Positions 1 through 7,523 of a DNA stretch of 23,318 bases are shown in pieces (the first letter of the stretch is position 1; every line of letters starts with the position of its first letter). Source of the DNA: JANNWF01 sp052390415 (lineage in GTDB: Bacteria > Pseudomonadota > Gammaproteobacteria > Xanthomonadales > Xanthomonadaceae); the NCBI GenBank assembly GCA_052390415.1, contig JBQTGY010000136.1:1-23318 (forward strand), in the 5' to 3' direction. The position numbers and the translations under genes are program-made. A model generated the notes under the pieces. The model made no database searches. It was not told the origin of the DNA and worked only from the letters and a program-made list of their open reading frames with translations.

Positions 1-19
1 TCATTGCGCTGGGGTTTAA

Positions 20-42
20 CCCGGACATTTCATGAGGTCGCG
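20..42. repeat. 23-bp direct repeat, copy A
   Basis: A 23-bp string beginning CCCGGACATTTC and ending GAGGTCGCG recurs perfectly, in the same orientation, at 19628-19650. The bases on either side differ between the copies. The two copies lie outside the pigment genes. It may be a dispersed genomic repeat or the remnant of a mobile-element end; no transposase is visible next to it. Confidence 0.8.
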
Positions 43-90
43 TGAACATGCCTTCTTCCTGCATGAGGCAATCCGTCGAATGGGCGTGAT

Positions 91-150
91 GGACGCCGCT
101 CCGGAGCGAGGCCAATAGCCAAAGCTATTGGCGGAGTGAGGAGCAAGTCC
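91..150. repeat. Imperfect 60-bp palindrome (MITE/REP-like)
   Basis: The core is a perfect 9-bp inverted repeat, GCCAATAGC (111-119) and GCTATTGGC (124-132), around a 4-nt CAAA loop. Outer blocks also pair: GGAC (91-94) with GTCC (147-150) and GCTCC (98-102) with GGAGC (140-144). There is no U-run on either strand, so it looks like a dispersed palindromic element rather than a classical terminator. It lies downstream of the leftward diguanylate cyclase gene and could still act on the 3' end of that transcript. Confidence 0.6.
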
Positions 151-184
151 AGCGCGGCCAGACCGAGCGAGCTACTTTCGATTT

Positions 185-243
185 GTCCGTTACAGTCCAC
201 TTGGAACGGACGTGTTGTTGCAGATAGCCGAGCTTGCTCGGCT
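185..243. repeat. Two short inverted repeats downstream of the cyclase gene
   Basis: The first is GTCCGTT (185-191) pairing with AACGGAC (205-211). The second is a nearly closed palindrome, AGCCGAGC (226-233) and GCTCGGCT (236-243), with a 2-nt centre. The second ends 38 bp past the stop codon of the leftward cyclase gene, so it is the best candidate for that gene's 3' end structure, though no T-run follows it. I see no gene in 1-280. Confidence 0.45.
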
Positions 244-280
244 GCCGGTGCATGCTTGGCTGGTGCCAGCGGGATGACCG

Positions 281-2023
281 CTACGCCGTGACCATGCCGC
301 CGGTCACAAGTTCTCGGCGTTCGCGGGCATCGTCGGCTACCACGCGGTTGCGACCGCCGCGTTTGGCGGCGTAAAGGGCTTCATCGGCGGCGCGGAACAG
401 GTCGCGGGGCGCCGTGCATTGGCGCGTTGTGGTGCAGGCCAGACCGATGCTGACGGTGACACGCGGCTCACGATCATCGTTTTCGATCTCCATTCGCAGG
501 CGTTCCGCGAGTTCCACCGCGAGGTCCAGGGCGGTGCGCGGCAGCAGAATCACGAACTCTTCGCCGCCATAGCGAAACGCTTGCGACGGCAACCGAGGTG
601 CCCGTCGTACCGTCGCCGCGACGCGTTGCAGCACGCGATCCCCCAGCGCGTGCCCGTGCACATCATTCACCTGTTTGAACAGGTCAATGTCGATGATCAA
701 CAGCGATAAGGGTGCGTTGGCGGCGGCACAGGTGACAAAGTGCTGATGCACCCATTCGTCCAGATGGGCGCGATTGCCGAGTCCGGTCAGCGAGTCGGTA
801 CGGCTTTGTTGTTTGATTTCCTGTACCCGCACTCCTAGCGCCAACGACAGCAGAACGAACTCGAAAATGGTGCCGATCTGAAAGCCGTACTGGGTGAGCG
901 TGTTGTGCGGAAGCAGGCCAAAACTTTTCAGCATGTAAGCGAGAACGCCGATCAGGAACGCCGACCAGGCCAGCAGAAAAAACAGCGCGGTGGGTTGGCC
1001 GGCCCGGTGACTGGCGATGCCCATGGCCATCACCAGCAACATGGTGATGACGATGGCCAGCGAGATCGGCCGGATGATGATGGCGTACTCGAAAAATGGC
1101 GACGCGAGCAGGATCACCCCGATCAGCACCTGCACGCCGGTAGTGACCTTGCCCACCCTGGGCGCGACCCGTTCGATGTGCAGGATGGTCTTGGCGAACT
1201 GCAACAGAAAGTGCAGCGCCGCCAACAGCAGCATGACGTGGATGCCGCTGGCCAGCTCCGGCGAATCGGACATCACGTATTGATAGGCAATGCCGTTGAA
1301 CGCGGCCATGTAGCTGCCGTAGGTCAACACGTAAAACAGGTAATAAAGAAACGACGCATCGCGGACGAACAGAAACAACACCAGCACGATGGTGGCCAGC
1401 AGCAGGACGCTGCCGAACAGCGCCCCCAAGGCCAATTGTTCGGCGCCCACCTGGGTGGTCAGCGCGAAGGGTTGATACAAGGTCAGCGGCACATTGACCG
1501 GTCCCCCTGAAGCGGCTCGCACCAGCACGGTGTAGGTGGAGTTGGCTGGAATCGTCAGCGGAAAAAGAAAGTCCCGGTGTTCGATGGGGCGCGTCGAAAA
1601 CGGCAAGCGGTCGCCGGTCAACCAGTGCTGCACCACTTGGCCATTGCCGATCACCCACACTTCGATCCGATCCAACATCGGGTAGTTCTGACGCAGCACC
1701 CGCGTGGCGGGGGCGTTGCTGCCGTTGCGTAGATCAAATCGCAACCACCAGGCTGAGGTTGAAAACCCGAAGCTGGCCGCATCACCGACCAATGGACGGA
1801 AGCGTGAGGACAGCGCAGGCGAAAGCACATCGTTGACCCCGAGGCTGTCGCCGGGGTCTTCGAAGAAGCTGAGTTGCGGCGCGAGGTTGATGACGGGCTC
1901 GCTGTCGGCAAGCTCGAATGGCGTATTCGCCAAGCTCACGCCGCCTGTCGCCAGGAGAACTACCAGAAGCAAGCACGCCAAAAGCCAACGCCGGGCTGAG
2001 TGCGCGCCCGCGGGCAAGATCAT
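281..2023 (-). CDS. Membrane diguanylate cyclase, 7TMR-DISM sensor plus GGDEF
   Basis: Predicted to synthesise cyclic di-GMP from two GTP at the inner membrane. The 580-residue product has an N-terminal signal or anchor segment (about 12-32), a periplasmic 7TMR-DISMED2-type sensor region (about 45-190), some seven hydrophobic helices (about 200-400) and a C-terminal GGDEF domain. The signature is GGEEF at 486-490, a catalytically competent form. The inhibitory I-site (RxxD five residues upstream) reads RLPS at 477-480 and so lacks its aspartate. The frame stays open upstream to 2356, but I chose the ATG at 2023 because the signal segment follows it and the upstream part overlaps the chorismatase gene. 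It lies 130 bp downstream of that gene on the same strand and may be co-transcribed. The domain calls are firm; any link to pigment control is only suggested by position. Confidence 0.9.
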   Translation of the reverse strand: MILPAGAHSARRWLLACLLLVVLLATGGVSLANTPFELADSEPVINLAPQLSFFEDPGDSLGVNDVLSPALSSRFRPLVGDAASFGFSTSAWWLRFDLRNGSNAPATRVLRQNYPMLDRIEVWVIGNGQVVQHWLTGDRLPFSTRPIEHRDFLFPLTIPANSTYTVLVRAASGGPVNVPLTLYQPFALTTQVGAEQLALGALFGSVLLLATIVLVLFLFVRDASFLYYLFYVLTYGSYMAAFNGIAYQYVMSDSPELASGIHVMLLLAALHFLLQFAKTILHIERVAPRVGKVTTGVQVLIGVILLASPFFEYAIIIRPISLAIVITMLLVMAMGIASHRAGQPTALFFLLAWSAFLIGVLAYMLKSFGLLPHNTLTQYGFQIGTIFEFVLLSLALGVRVQEIKQQSRTDSLTGLGNRAHLDEWVHQHFVTCAAANAPLSLLIIDIDLFKQVNDVHGHALGDRVLQRVAATVRRAPRLPSQAFRYGGEEFVILLPRTALDLAVELAERLRMEIENDDREPRVTVSIGLACTTTRQCTAPRDLFRAADEALYAAKRGGRNRVVADDARERRELVTGGMVTA

Positions 2024-2153
2024 TTCGCGCACCACGGTCCCATGCACAGCCAAGTCTTCACGCGGGGGTTCGCTGTTATTGTCCGGATACCACGTGCACA
2101 GGTGTCGAAAACAGGTGAACACATCGCCGACGCCGCTCGGCGGCAACACGGCC

Positions 2154-3149
2154 TCAGCAGCCGTGGAAGCCGTCGATTTCGATCGCGAGGTTGGCGCGAC
2201 AGATATCGGCGTAAACCACCAACCGCGGAACCTCGGCGGGTAAATGGCTGTCGAGCAGGGCTTCGAAGTCGGCTTGCTGATCGCGCAAATACACCTTGAG
2301 CAGGCTGCCGCCATCGAATTGGGCCGGTAGCTCCGGCTGCAGCACACGCGCGGCATCGATCAAGGCAGAAAAATTGCGCATGGTTTCGTCCAGCTGCGCT
2401 GGCAGGTTATCCACGTGCTGCGAAGCGTGGCCGATGATGGCCGCGGTGCCCGACAACATCAGCGGCAAACTCACCTTCACCGGCGCCAGCATCGCGCGGA
2501 CGAAGCTGGGCGAGCGTGGTCCGTACTCACGCGGATAGCGCCACGCCGCCATTTGCCGCGGATTCTCCAACGGCGTTCCCGCCGCTTTGGCGCTCAGCCA
2601 ATACACTTGCAAGACGCGCCGGCCATCGCGCCGGCCGATCGCGGTTGCTGCCGGAAAGCGCTCGGCATGCGCAGCGAATCCGGCCGCACGACCCACACAA
2701 AACTGTCGATAGCGCTCGGCGTCTGCCTCACCCTCGGTGATCGCGTCGAGATAGTTCCAGACCCGCAACAAATGCGGGAACTTGCTGCCGGCAAGTTGCG
2801 CCAGCAAAGCTTGATAAGCGGCGTGTGCGGCGACTTCCACGCCACCCTCGGTTTCGACACACTCGATCCATCCGAACGCCACTTCGTCATTGTGGGCGCC
2901 GCCAATCAGGCCATCGTGGTAGACCCGAACCGGCGCTGGTGACTCCCAGATTTCGAACCACGCCTCATTGTCGGACGGCTGCAAGCCGATATGCAGGTAA
3001 CGAAAGTCGTCCAAGGAGGTGGGTGCTGCCGCGCCAAACCCGAACACCGCCAGCGTGTGCGGAGTTAGCAAGCTGCGTGGGTCGACCCCACACGCATAAC
3101 GCGGAACCAGCGCGGGCACCTGCTGAGCAGGGATGGCGATGGCGTTCAC
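2154..3149 (-). CDS. xanB2: Chorismatase / 3-hydroxybenzoate synthase (XanB2-like)
   Basis: Predicted to hydrolyse chorismate to 3-hydroxybenzoate (possibly also 4-hydroxybenzoate) plus pyruvate, supplying the aryl starter for the polyene. The 331 residues match the FkbO/Hyg5/XanB2 chorismatase family: HDGLIGGAHNDEVAFGW around 78-94, NYLDAI at 132-137, YPREYGPRSPSFVRAM at 205-220, SGTAAIIGHASQH at 233-245, VYLRD at 286-290, and CRANLAIEIDG at 317-327, where Glu324 is the likely catalytic acid. The start is GTG at 3149, immediately after the TGA (3152-3150) of the upstream flavoprotein gene, so the two are probably translationally coupled. In Xanthomonas campestris the homologue makes 3- and 4-hydroxybenzoate, for xanthomonadin and for ubiquinone. 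Whether this enzyme gives one isomer or both cannot be read from sequence alone. Confidence 0.9.
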   Translation of the reverse strand: MNAIAIPAQQVPALVPRYACGVDPRSLLTPHTLAVFGFGAAAPTSLDDFRYLHIGLQPSDNEAWFEIWESPAPVRVYHDGLIGGAHNDEVAFGWIECVETEGGVEVAAHAAYQALLAQLAGSKFPHLLRVWNYLDAITEGEADAERYRQFCVGRAAGFAAHAERFPAATAIGRRDGRRVLQVYWLSAKAAGTPLENPRQMAAWRYPREYGPRSPSFVRAMLAPVKVSLPLMLSGTAAIIGHASQHVDNLPAQLDETMRNFSALIDAARVLQPELPAQFDGGSLLKVYLRDQQADFEALLDSHLPAEVPRLVVYADICRANLAIEIDGFHGC

Positions 3150-4442
3150 TCAGGTGGCCTGCGCGCGAACGGCGGCGCTGGAAGCCGGGCTGCGACGATC
3201 TCGAACACGCAGGGCGAGCGCGGTGGCCGCATAGATGACCCGAAACAAGCGCAACCGTCGCAGCGCAGCACGATTGTCGAACACGTCGCCGGCAAGCATC
3301 GAAACCACCGCCTGCTCAACCTGCAGGGTATTGCGGGGGTTTTGAAACAGATGACGCATCACCGGCGTATTGAAGCGCTCGATGAACCAGGAAAATACAC
3401 GCAGGCCATGCGCCATGCGCTTGCCATAGGCGCGCTGCATGGCGGCCTCGCGCACTGGCTTGCGCAGACTGGCATCGACCACATCGGCGGCGAGCTCAGC
3501 ACTGTGCATCGCCAGAAAAACGCCCGACGAAAAAATCGGATCGACGAAGGCGTAGGCGTCTCCGGTCAACACCCAACCGGGCCCGGCGATGCGATCACAG
3601 GCATAGGAATAGTTGCCGGTCGCCGACACCGGGCTGACCAGTTCGGCACCGCTCATGCGCCGTTGTGCGTCGGCGTTCTGAGCCACGGTATCAATCAAAA
3701 ACCGATCCAGTTCGCCGCGGCGCGTCTTCAGATACTCGGGATCGCAGACCGCACCAACGCTCATCGCGCCGTCGGCCAGCGGAATCATCCACACCCAACC
3801 GCGCGGCAGGCGATAAATGGAAATGTTGCCGGCGGACTCCCCAGGGCGGCGGCGCACCCCTTTGAAATGGCCATAGATGGCGGCCGAACGATGGCGCGGA
3901 TTGGCGCGTTTGAGCCCTAATTGGCGACCCAGCACGGTGTCGCGGCCACTGGCGTCGACCACATAACGTGCACTGACTTCTGTCTCGCCGTGGGCACCGC
4001 GTATGCGCGCACGATGGTGCTGCGCTGCTACCGCTTGCAGCGCCAGCACTTCGCATTCTTCGTGGGTCTCAACACCGGCGGCGGCGGCGTTTTGGAACAG
4101 GATCTGATCGAACTCGGCGCGCCGCACCTGATAGGCGTGGTCGACCTTGGCAGCTAGCGCTCGCGTAAACGGGAAGGTCTTGTAGCGGCCGTTGTCGCTG
4201 GGGAAATCAGCGGCCAGCTTTTTTACTCCGACCGCGGCGACCTGCTCATACACACCCAGCGTGTGCAGGATGGGCATGTTCATCGGCAGCAGCGATTCGC
4301 CGATGTGAAAGCGGGGGTGGCGGGCCTTCTCAAGCAACCGCACTCGCCAGCCTTGGCGTGCCAACAATGTGGCAGCCGTGCTTCCGGCCGGACCGCCTCC
4401 GATCACTAGCACGTCGGTATCGGTGGTCGGTTGAGCAAGCAT
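3150..4442 (-). CDS. FAD-dependent oxidoreductase, tryptophan-halogenase-like
   Basis: A 430-residue flavoprotein monooxygenase or halogenase, probably modifying the aryl head or the polyene. It has an N-terminal Rossmann motif GGGPAG (15-20), FHIGES (46-51), DASGR (163-167), the halogenase-type GWVWMIP (215-221), and the second FAD-binding segment GDAYAFVDPIFSSG (294-307). The GWxWxIP motif is typical of flavin-dependent halogenases, but relatives with this motif also include hydroxylases and reductases, so halogenation is unproven. The open frame continues upstream to 5111, but that part is antisense to the ACP and membrane-protein genes, so the ATG at 4442 just before the Rossmann fold was chosen. 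No strong Shine-Dalgarno sequence is visible. It is first in a leftward operon with the chorismatase and diverges from the ACP operon. Confidence 0.85.
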   Translation of the reverse strand: MLAQPTTDTDVLVIGGGPAGSTAATLLARQGWRVRLLEKARHPRFHIGESLLPMNMPILHTLGVYEQVAAVGVKKLAADFPSDNGRYKTFPFTRALAAKVDHAYQVRRAEFDQILFQNAAAAGVETHEECEVLALQAVAAQHHRARIRGAHGETEVSARYVVDASGRDTVLGRQLGLKRANPRHRSAAIYGHFKGVRRRPGESAGNISIYRLPRGWVWMIPLADGAMSVGAVCDPEYLKTRRGELDRFLIDTVAQNADAQRRMSGAELVSPVSATGNYSYACDRIAGPGWVLTGDAYAFVDPIFSSGVFLAMHSAELAADVVDASLRKPVREAAMQRAYGKRMAHGLRVFSWFIERFNTPVMRHLFQNPRNTLQVEQAVVSMLAGDVFDNRAALRRLRLFRVIYAATALALRVRDRRSPASSAAVRAQAT

Positions 4443-4489
4443 GCGGGGGCGTTCGAGTGGGTCCAAAGGGACGGGCTGCGGAAAGGTGA

Positions 4490-4521
4490 ATGATATACTC
4501 CGCAGCCTCACGCGAGGCTGC
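4490..4521 (+). promoter_or_regulatory. Divergent promoter region with leader hairpin ahead of the ACP operon
   Basis: On the + strand TATACT (4494-4499) is preceded by TG at 4491-4492, an extended -10 pattern; no good -35 is seen. It is followed at once by a perfect 8-bp hairpin, GCAGCCTC (4502-4509) and GAGGCTGC (4514-4521), which would lie at the extreme 5' end of the mRNA. On the minus strand TATCAT (4495-4490) could be the -10 of the flavoprotein-chorismatase operon, so the two promoters would overlap. The leader to the first ACP start is about 85 nt. The arrangement resembles 16230-16251 ahead of the ketosynthase operon. Confidence 0.5.
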
Positions 4522-4589
4522 CGGGCAGACTGAGGCGCCTGACCCGCAAGGTCCGCCCTTGTGGCTTGCCGCCTCTCTTTAATCTTTTG

Positions 4590-4880
4590 ATGCAGACTCC
4601 CAACGCCTCCATGCCGACCCAAACTGAAGCCGAACTCGCGCTTGCCACTTTGCTTGTGGAAGCCCTGAACCTTGAAGACATCGAGCCCGCCAGCATCGAT
4701 CCACAACAACCGCTGTTCGGTTCCGGTTTGGGTCTGGATTCCATCGATGCGCTGGAAATGGCGCTGGCGATTTCCAAGAAGTACGGGTTTCAGTTGCGTT
4801 CGGACAACGACGACAACCGACGGATTTTTGCCTCTTTGGCGGCGCTGTCGGCGCATGTTGAAGCGCAACGCAAGACGTGA
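4590..4880 (+). CDS. xanC: Acyl carrier protein of the aryl polyene synthase
   Basis: A small type II ACP that would carry the 3-hydroxybenzoyl starter and the growing polyene on a phosphopantetheine arm. The motif GLGLDSIDALEMAL contains the attachment serine (Ser51 counting from the ATG at 4590), and the following helix is typical of ACPs. A second in-frame ATG at 4611 gives 89 instead of 96 residues and fits the usual family start about as well; neither has a clear Shine-Dalgarno sequence. It is the first gene of the rightward operon, and its TGA (4878-4880) overlaps the GTG start of the next gene. By context it corresponds to XanC of Xanthomonas. It is the only ACP in this window. Confidence 0.9.
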   Translation: MQTPNASMPTQTEAELALATLLVEALNLEDIEPASIDPQQPLFGSGLGLDSIDALEMALAISKKYGFQLRSDNDDNRRIFASLAALSAHVEAQRKT

Positions 4881-5554
4881 ACGCACGCGCACCGCTGGTT
4901 TTGGCGGTTGCGTTTCTCGTCCTCGCCCACGCGGCCGCAATTTCGAAATTGTCGATCCTCGCGATGTTGGCGGGAGCGGTATTGGGCCTGATGATGGTGT
5001 GGCCATTGCGGACCCGTCAGGCCTTGTTCTTGCTGGCCTTGCTGGTGTTTGCCGGCGCGCTGTGGTGGCTGCACCTGCACGAACAGGATTTCCTGCCCTT
5101 GCTGCTGCCACCGGTGGTGTTCAACGCGTTGGTCGGGCTGTACTTTGCGCGCAGCTTGCGCGCGGGTCGCACGCCGTTGATCGAATGCATCGTGCTGGCG
5201 ATCCACGACGGCCGTTTGCCCGATCCCGAGGTGCCGCGTTATGCGCGTCGGCTTACCCTCAGTTGGACCGTTCTGCTGTTCAGTCTGGCCCTGCTGAATC
5301 TGGTCCTGGCGTTGTTGGCCGAACCGGCCGGGCTGTTGCTGAGTCTCGGCCTGAGCCCGCCCGTGCGAGTGCCGTTGGCGTGGTGGTCGGCATTCGCAAA
5401 TGTCATCAACTATGCGGTCATCGGGGCTTTTTTCGTCGGCGAGTACGCCTATCGAAGCTACCGGTTTCCGAATCCGGTGTATCGCAACTTTGCCGATTTC
5501 ATGGCGCGTGTTGGCCGCCTGGGGCCAACGTTCTGGCGCGAGGCGGGTCGTTGA
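4877..5554 (+). CDS. COG4648-type inner-membrane protein of the APE cluster
   Basis: A 225-residue, very hydrophobic protein with about six predicted membrane helices (roughly 5-25, 28-44, 48-66, 78-92, 130-150 and 170-195). It has a conserved-looking cytoplasmic stretch, GRLPDPEVPRYARRLTLSW, and a C-terminal segment rich in aromatic residues. Proteins of this type sit just after the ACP gene in many APE loci and are sometimes labelled as ketosynthase-related. I see no ketosynthase motif, so an enzymatic role should not be assumed; a membrane scaffold or transport role is a guess. It starts at GTG 4877, overlapping the ACP stop by 4 bp, which implies translational coupling. Confidence 0.75.
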   Translation: MNARAPLVLAVAFLVLAHAAAISKLSILAMLAGAVLGLMMVWPLRTRQALFLLALLVFAGALWWLHLHEQDFLPLLLPPVVFNALVGLYFARSLRAGRTPLIECIVLAIHDGRLPDPEVPRYARRLTLSWTVLLFSLALLNLVLALLAEPAGLLLSLGLSPPVRVPLAWWSAFANVINYAVIGAFFVGEYAYRSYRFPNPVYRNFADFMARVGRLGPTFWREAGR

Positions 5555-5612
5555 AGCACGTTCGACTGCAACCTGGCCGCGTCTTGCCCTCGACGCATCC
5601 GCGGCGCACGCT

Positions 5613-5948
5613 TTGACTCCGATCTCAACCCAGCACGCGCTGTTGGTAAGCGCCGATCACCCCTGTTTGGCCGGTCATTTTCCGGGCAATCCGATCGTGC
5701 CCGGGGTGGTGATCCTGGATGCCGTGCTGGCCGCGGCACGGCTCCGGTTCGGCACTGATTGCTCGCTGCAACGGTTGCCGCAGGTCAAGTTTTTGCAGCC
5801 CTTGTTACCGGGTCAAGCCGCGAGCATCGAGCTGACCGCCGTCGCCACGGAAGCTGATGCGCAACGGCTGCGCTTTCGCCTACTGCGTTCGGATGAGGTC
5901 TTGAGCAGTGGTGAACTTCTGTTCACCACTGCCGAGTCGACGCCATGA
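5613..5948 (+). CDS. ApeI-like hotdog 3-hydroxyacyl-ACP dehydratase
   Basis: A single hotdog-fold protein predicted to dehydrate 3-hydroxyacyl-ACP intermediates during polyene chain growth, probably together with the ApeP-like protein encoded downstream. The motif HPCLAGHFPGNPIVPGVVIL, with the probable active-site His at residue 22, is characteristic of the FabA/FabZ-like ApeI family. No ATG is available: the frame is open from 5400, but everything before about 5555 overlaps the upstream gene. I chose TTG at 5613, giving 111 residues, a normal length for this family, with the motif about 20 residues in. An alternative near-cognate start slightly upstream cannot be excluded. Its TGA overlaps the ATG of the acyltransferase gene (ATGA at 5945-5948). 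Confidence 0.8.
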   Translation: MTPISTQHALLVSADHPCLAGHFPGNPIVPGVVILDAVLAAARLRFGTDCSLQRLPQVKFLQPLLPGQAASIELTAVATEADAQRLRFRLLRSDEVLSSGELLFTTAESTP

Positions 5949-6934
5949 GCGAGCACTGGAAACAGCGGCCGGAAGGCGGTAGCCGCTTTGCGATCCAATT
6001 GATTCGCGGCATCGCCCGTTATGGCGGGCGTTTGCTCAGTCGCCTGTTGTTGTTTCCGATCACACTCTATTTCGTGTTGGTACGCGGCCCCGAGCGCCGT
6101 GCCTCGGCCAACTTCCTTGCACGTGTGTTTGGCCAGCCGCCCAGCGTGTGGGCGGTTGCCCGCCACATCCATTGTTTTGCCGCGACCATCCTCGACCGTG
6201 TGTTCTTGCTGTCGGGGCAGTTCGACAAGTTCGATTTCCGCATCCATGGCAAGGAGGCGCTGCACGCACAGATCGACAAGGGCAAGGGTGTGTTGTTGTT
6301 TGGTTCGCATCTGGGCAGCTTCGAAGTGCTGCGTGTGCTGTCGCGGCTGCGTCCGGATGTGACCGTGCGGGTGGTGATGGATCGTGGCCAGAATGCGACC
6401 TTGACCGGTTTGCTGGATGCGCTGGCACCGGATATCGCGGCCACCGTGATCGACGCGACTCAGGACGGCGCGACGATTGCCCTTGCCATCAAGGACGCGA
6501 CCGACGCCGGAGCCTTGGTGGGCGTGCTCGTCGACCGCGCGCGGCCTGGCGAGTCGCTGAAGCCGGTCGAGTTCATGGGTGCACCGGCGGCGTTTCCGAG
6601 CGGGCCGTTCCTGATCGCAAGCATGCTCAATGTACCGGTGGTGCTGAGCTTCGGCCTGTATCGCGGCGGCAATCGCTACGATCTGCACTTCGAGACCTTC
6701 GAGTTCGAGAAGAACATCCCGCGGGCGCGGCGGCGCGATGCGCTGGTGCAGGTTCAGCAGCGCTATGCCATGCGTCTTGAACACTACCTGCGTCTGGCAC
6801 CGTTCAACTGGTTCAATTTTTATGATTTCTGGAGTCTGGATGCGCTTGTCACATCGCCCGATCGCGCTGCTGCTCATGGCGCTGCTGCTCAGCCCGCTGC
6901 TGTCGACGACACTGAAGGCAGCCGGGCTCGATAG
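5945..6934 (+). CDS. LpxL/HtrB-like lysophospholipid acyltransferase (LPLAT)
   Basis: A 329-residue membrane-associated acyltransferase of the LpxL/HtrB superfamily, presumed to transfer the polyene acyl chain or a fatty acid to a lipid or sugar acceptor for anchoring in the envelope. It has an N-terminal hydrophobic anchor (about 28-47) and the catalytic HX4E motif within GSHLGSFE (His122, Glu127). The region AFPSGPFLIASMLNVPVV later in the protein fits the acceptor part of the family. The recognisable domain ends near the aromatic PFNWFNFYDFW; after it comes an Ala/Pro-rich tail of about 30 residues (DRAAAHGAAAQPAAVDDTEG), encoded in the 95 nt that overlap the next gene. It starts at ATG 5945, overlapping the previous stop by 4 bp. 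Confidence 0.88.
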   Translation: MSEHWKQRPEGGSRFAIQLIRGIARYGGRLLSRLLLFPITLYFVLVRGPERRASANFLARVFGQPPSVWAVARHIHCFAATILDRVFLLSGQFDKFDFRIHGKEALHAQIDKGKGVLLFGSHLGSFEVLRVLSRLRPDVTVRVVMDRGQNATLTGLLDALAPDIAATVIDATQDGATIALAIKDATDAGALVGVLVDRARPGESLKPVEFMGAPAAFPSGPFLIASMLNVPVVLSFGLYRGGNRYDLHFETFEFEKNIPRARRRDALVQVQQRYAMRLEHYLRLAPFNWFNFYDFWSLDALVTSPDRAAAHGAAAQPAAVDDTEGSRAR

Positions 6935-7523
6935 CACCACCCTGATCGCCAGTCTGGCGAAACCGCTGCCGGCACAGACGACGTACTTCGAGCAGCGCGA
7001 ATCGCCCTTGCTGGCCGAGCCGTTGCAGTTTTCCGGTGTATTGGAACGGCCCGCGGCCGGCACCTTGGTGAAATCGGTAGAACAACCCTATGTCGAGCGC
7101 ACAGTGATCGCCGATGGCCGCGTCAGCATTGAACGTGAGGGACAACCGAAACGGAGGTTCTCGCTCAAACGGGCGCCCGAACTGGTGGCGCTGACCTCCA
7201 GTTTCGAAGCCATCCTCAGTGGCGACGCGGGCCAGTTGCAGCAGCACTATCGAATCGAAACGAACGGTAATGCGCAGGCGTGGACCCTGACCCTGAGCCC
7301 GCGCGAACCACGCTTGGCCAAACGTGTACTGGCGATCCGGCTGTACGGAGGATTGTTTGCCAAGCAGACCAACCTGCGTTGCATTGATCTTGATCTGGCA
7401 GGCGGAGAGAACAGCCGCATGTGGATAGGCGATCTTGCGGCCACGGCCTTGGCGACTACCGATGCCGTCGAGCGCGCGGCGCTTTGCGCGGCTCCCGAGT
7501 TCGCGCCACCCTCGGCGCCATGA
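6840..7523 (+). CDS. LolA-like periplasmic carrier protein of the APE cluster
   Basis: A 227-residue exported protein with a clear signal peptide (basic n-region MRLSHR, hydrophobic core, cleavage near residues 25-28). The remainder matches the size and pattern of LolA-related outer-membrane lipoprotein carrier proteins found in APE clusters: an early YFEQRESPLLAEPLQFSG, then SGVLERPAAGTLVKSV, which resemble the first strands of the LolA half-barrel. It probably accepts a hydrophobic pigment-lipid conjugate and ferries it across the periplasm. ATG 6840 is preceded by GGAG and lies inside the acyltransferase gene, giving a 95-nt overlap. Its TGA overlaps the exporter start (ATGA at 7520-7523). 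The LolA relationship is family-level; the cargo is inferred. Confidence 0.82.
   Translation: MRLSHRPIALLLMALLLSPLLSTTLKAAGLDSTTLIASLAKPLPAQTTYFEQRESPLLAEPLQFSGVLERPAAGTLVKSVEQPYVERTVIADGRVSIEREGQPKRRFSLKRAPELVALTSSFEAILSGDAGQLQQHYRIETNGNAQAWTLTLSPREPRLAKRVLAIRLYGGLFAKQTNLRCIDLDLAGGENSRMWIGDLAATALATTDAVERAALCAAPEFAPPSAP

Noticed and set aside
111..132. 9-bp perfect hairpin considered as a Rho-independent terminator of the cyclase gene
   Set aside because: No U-run follows on either strand, and it is part of a larger 60-bp imperfect palindrome, so a dispersed repeat is the better description.
905..1510. Plus-strand frame of 201 codons opposite the cyclase gene
   Set aside because: Gln/His-rich antisense frame, typical of high-GC shadows; the opposite strand has clear domains.
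684..1658. Long minus-strand frame of 324 codons inside the diguanylate cyclase gene
   Set aside because: It is an alternative-frame shadow of the 7TMR/GGDEF coding sequence, with Arg/His-rich composition and no domain.
4443..5111. Upstream open extension of the flavoprotein frame, which would give a 653-residue protein
   Set aside because: It runs antisense through the ACP and membrane-protein genes, has low-complexity Arg-rich composition, and the Rossmann fold begins only after the ATG at 4442.
5813..7063. Minus-strand frame of 416 codons opposite the hotdog and acyltransferase genes
   Set aside because: Gln/His/Arg-rich antisense frame; the plus strand has the HX4E acyltransferase and 4-bp gene overlaps.
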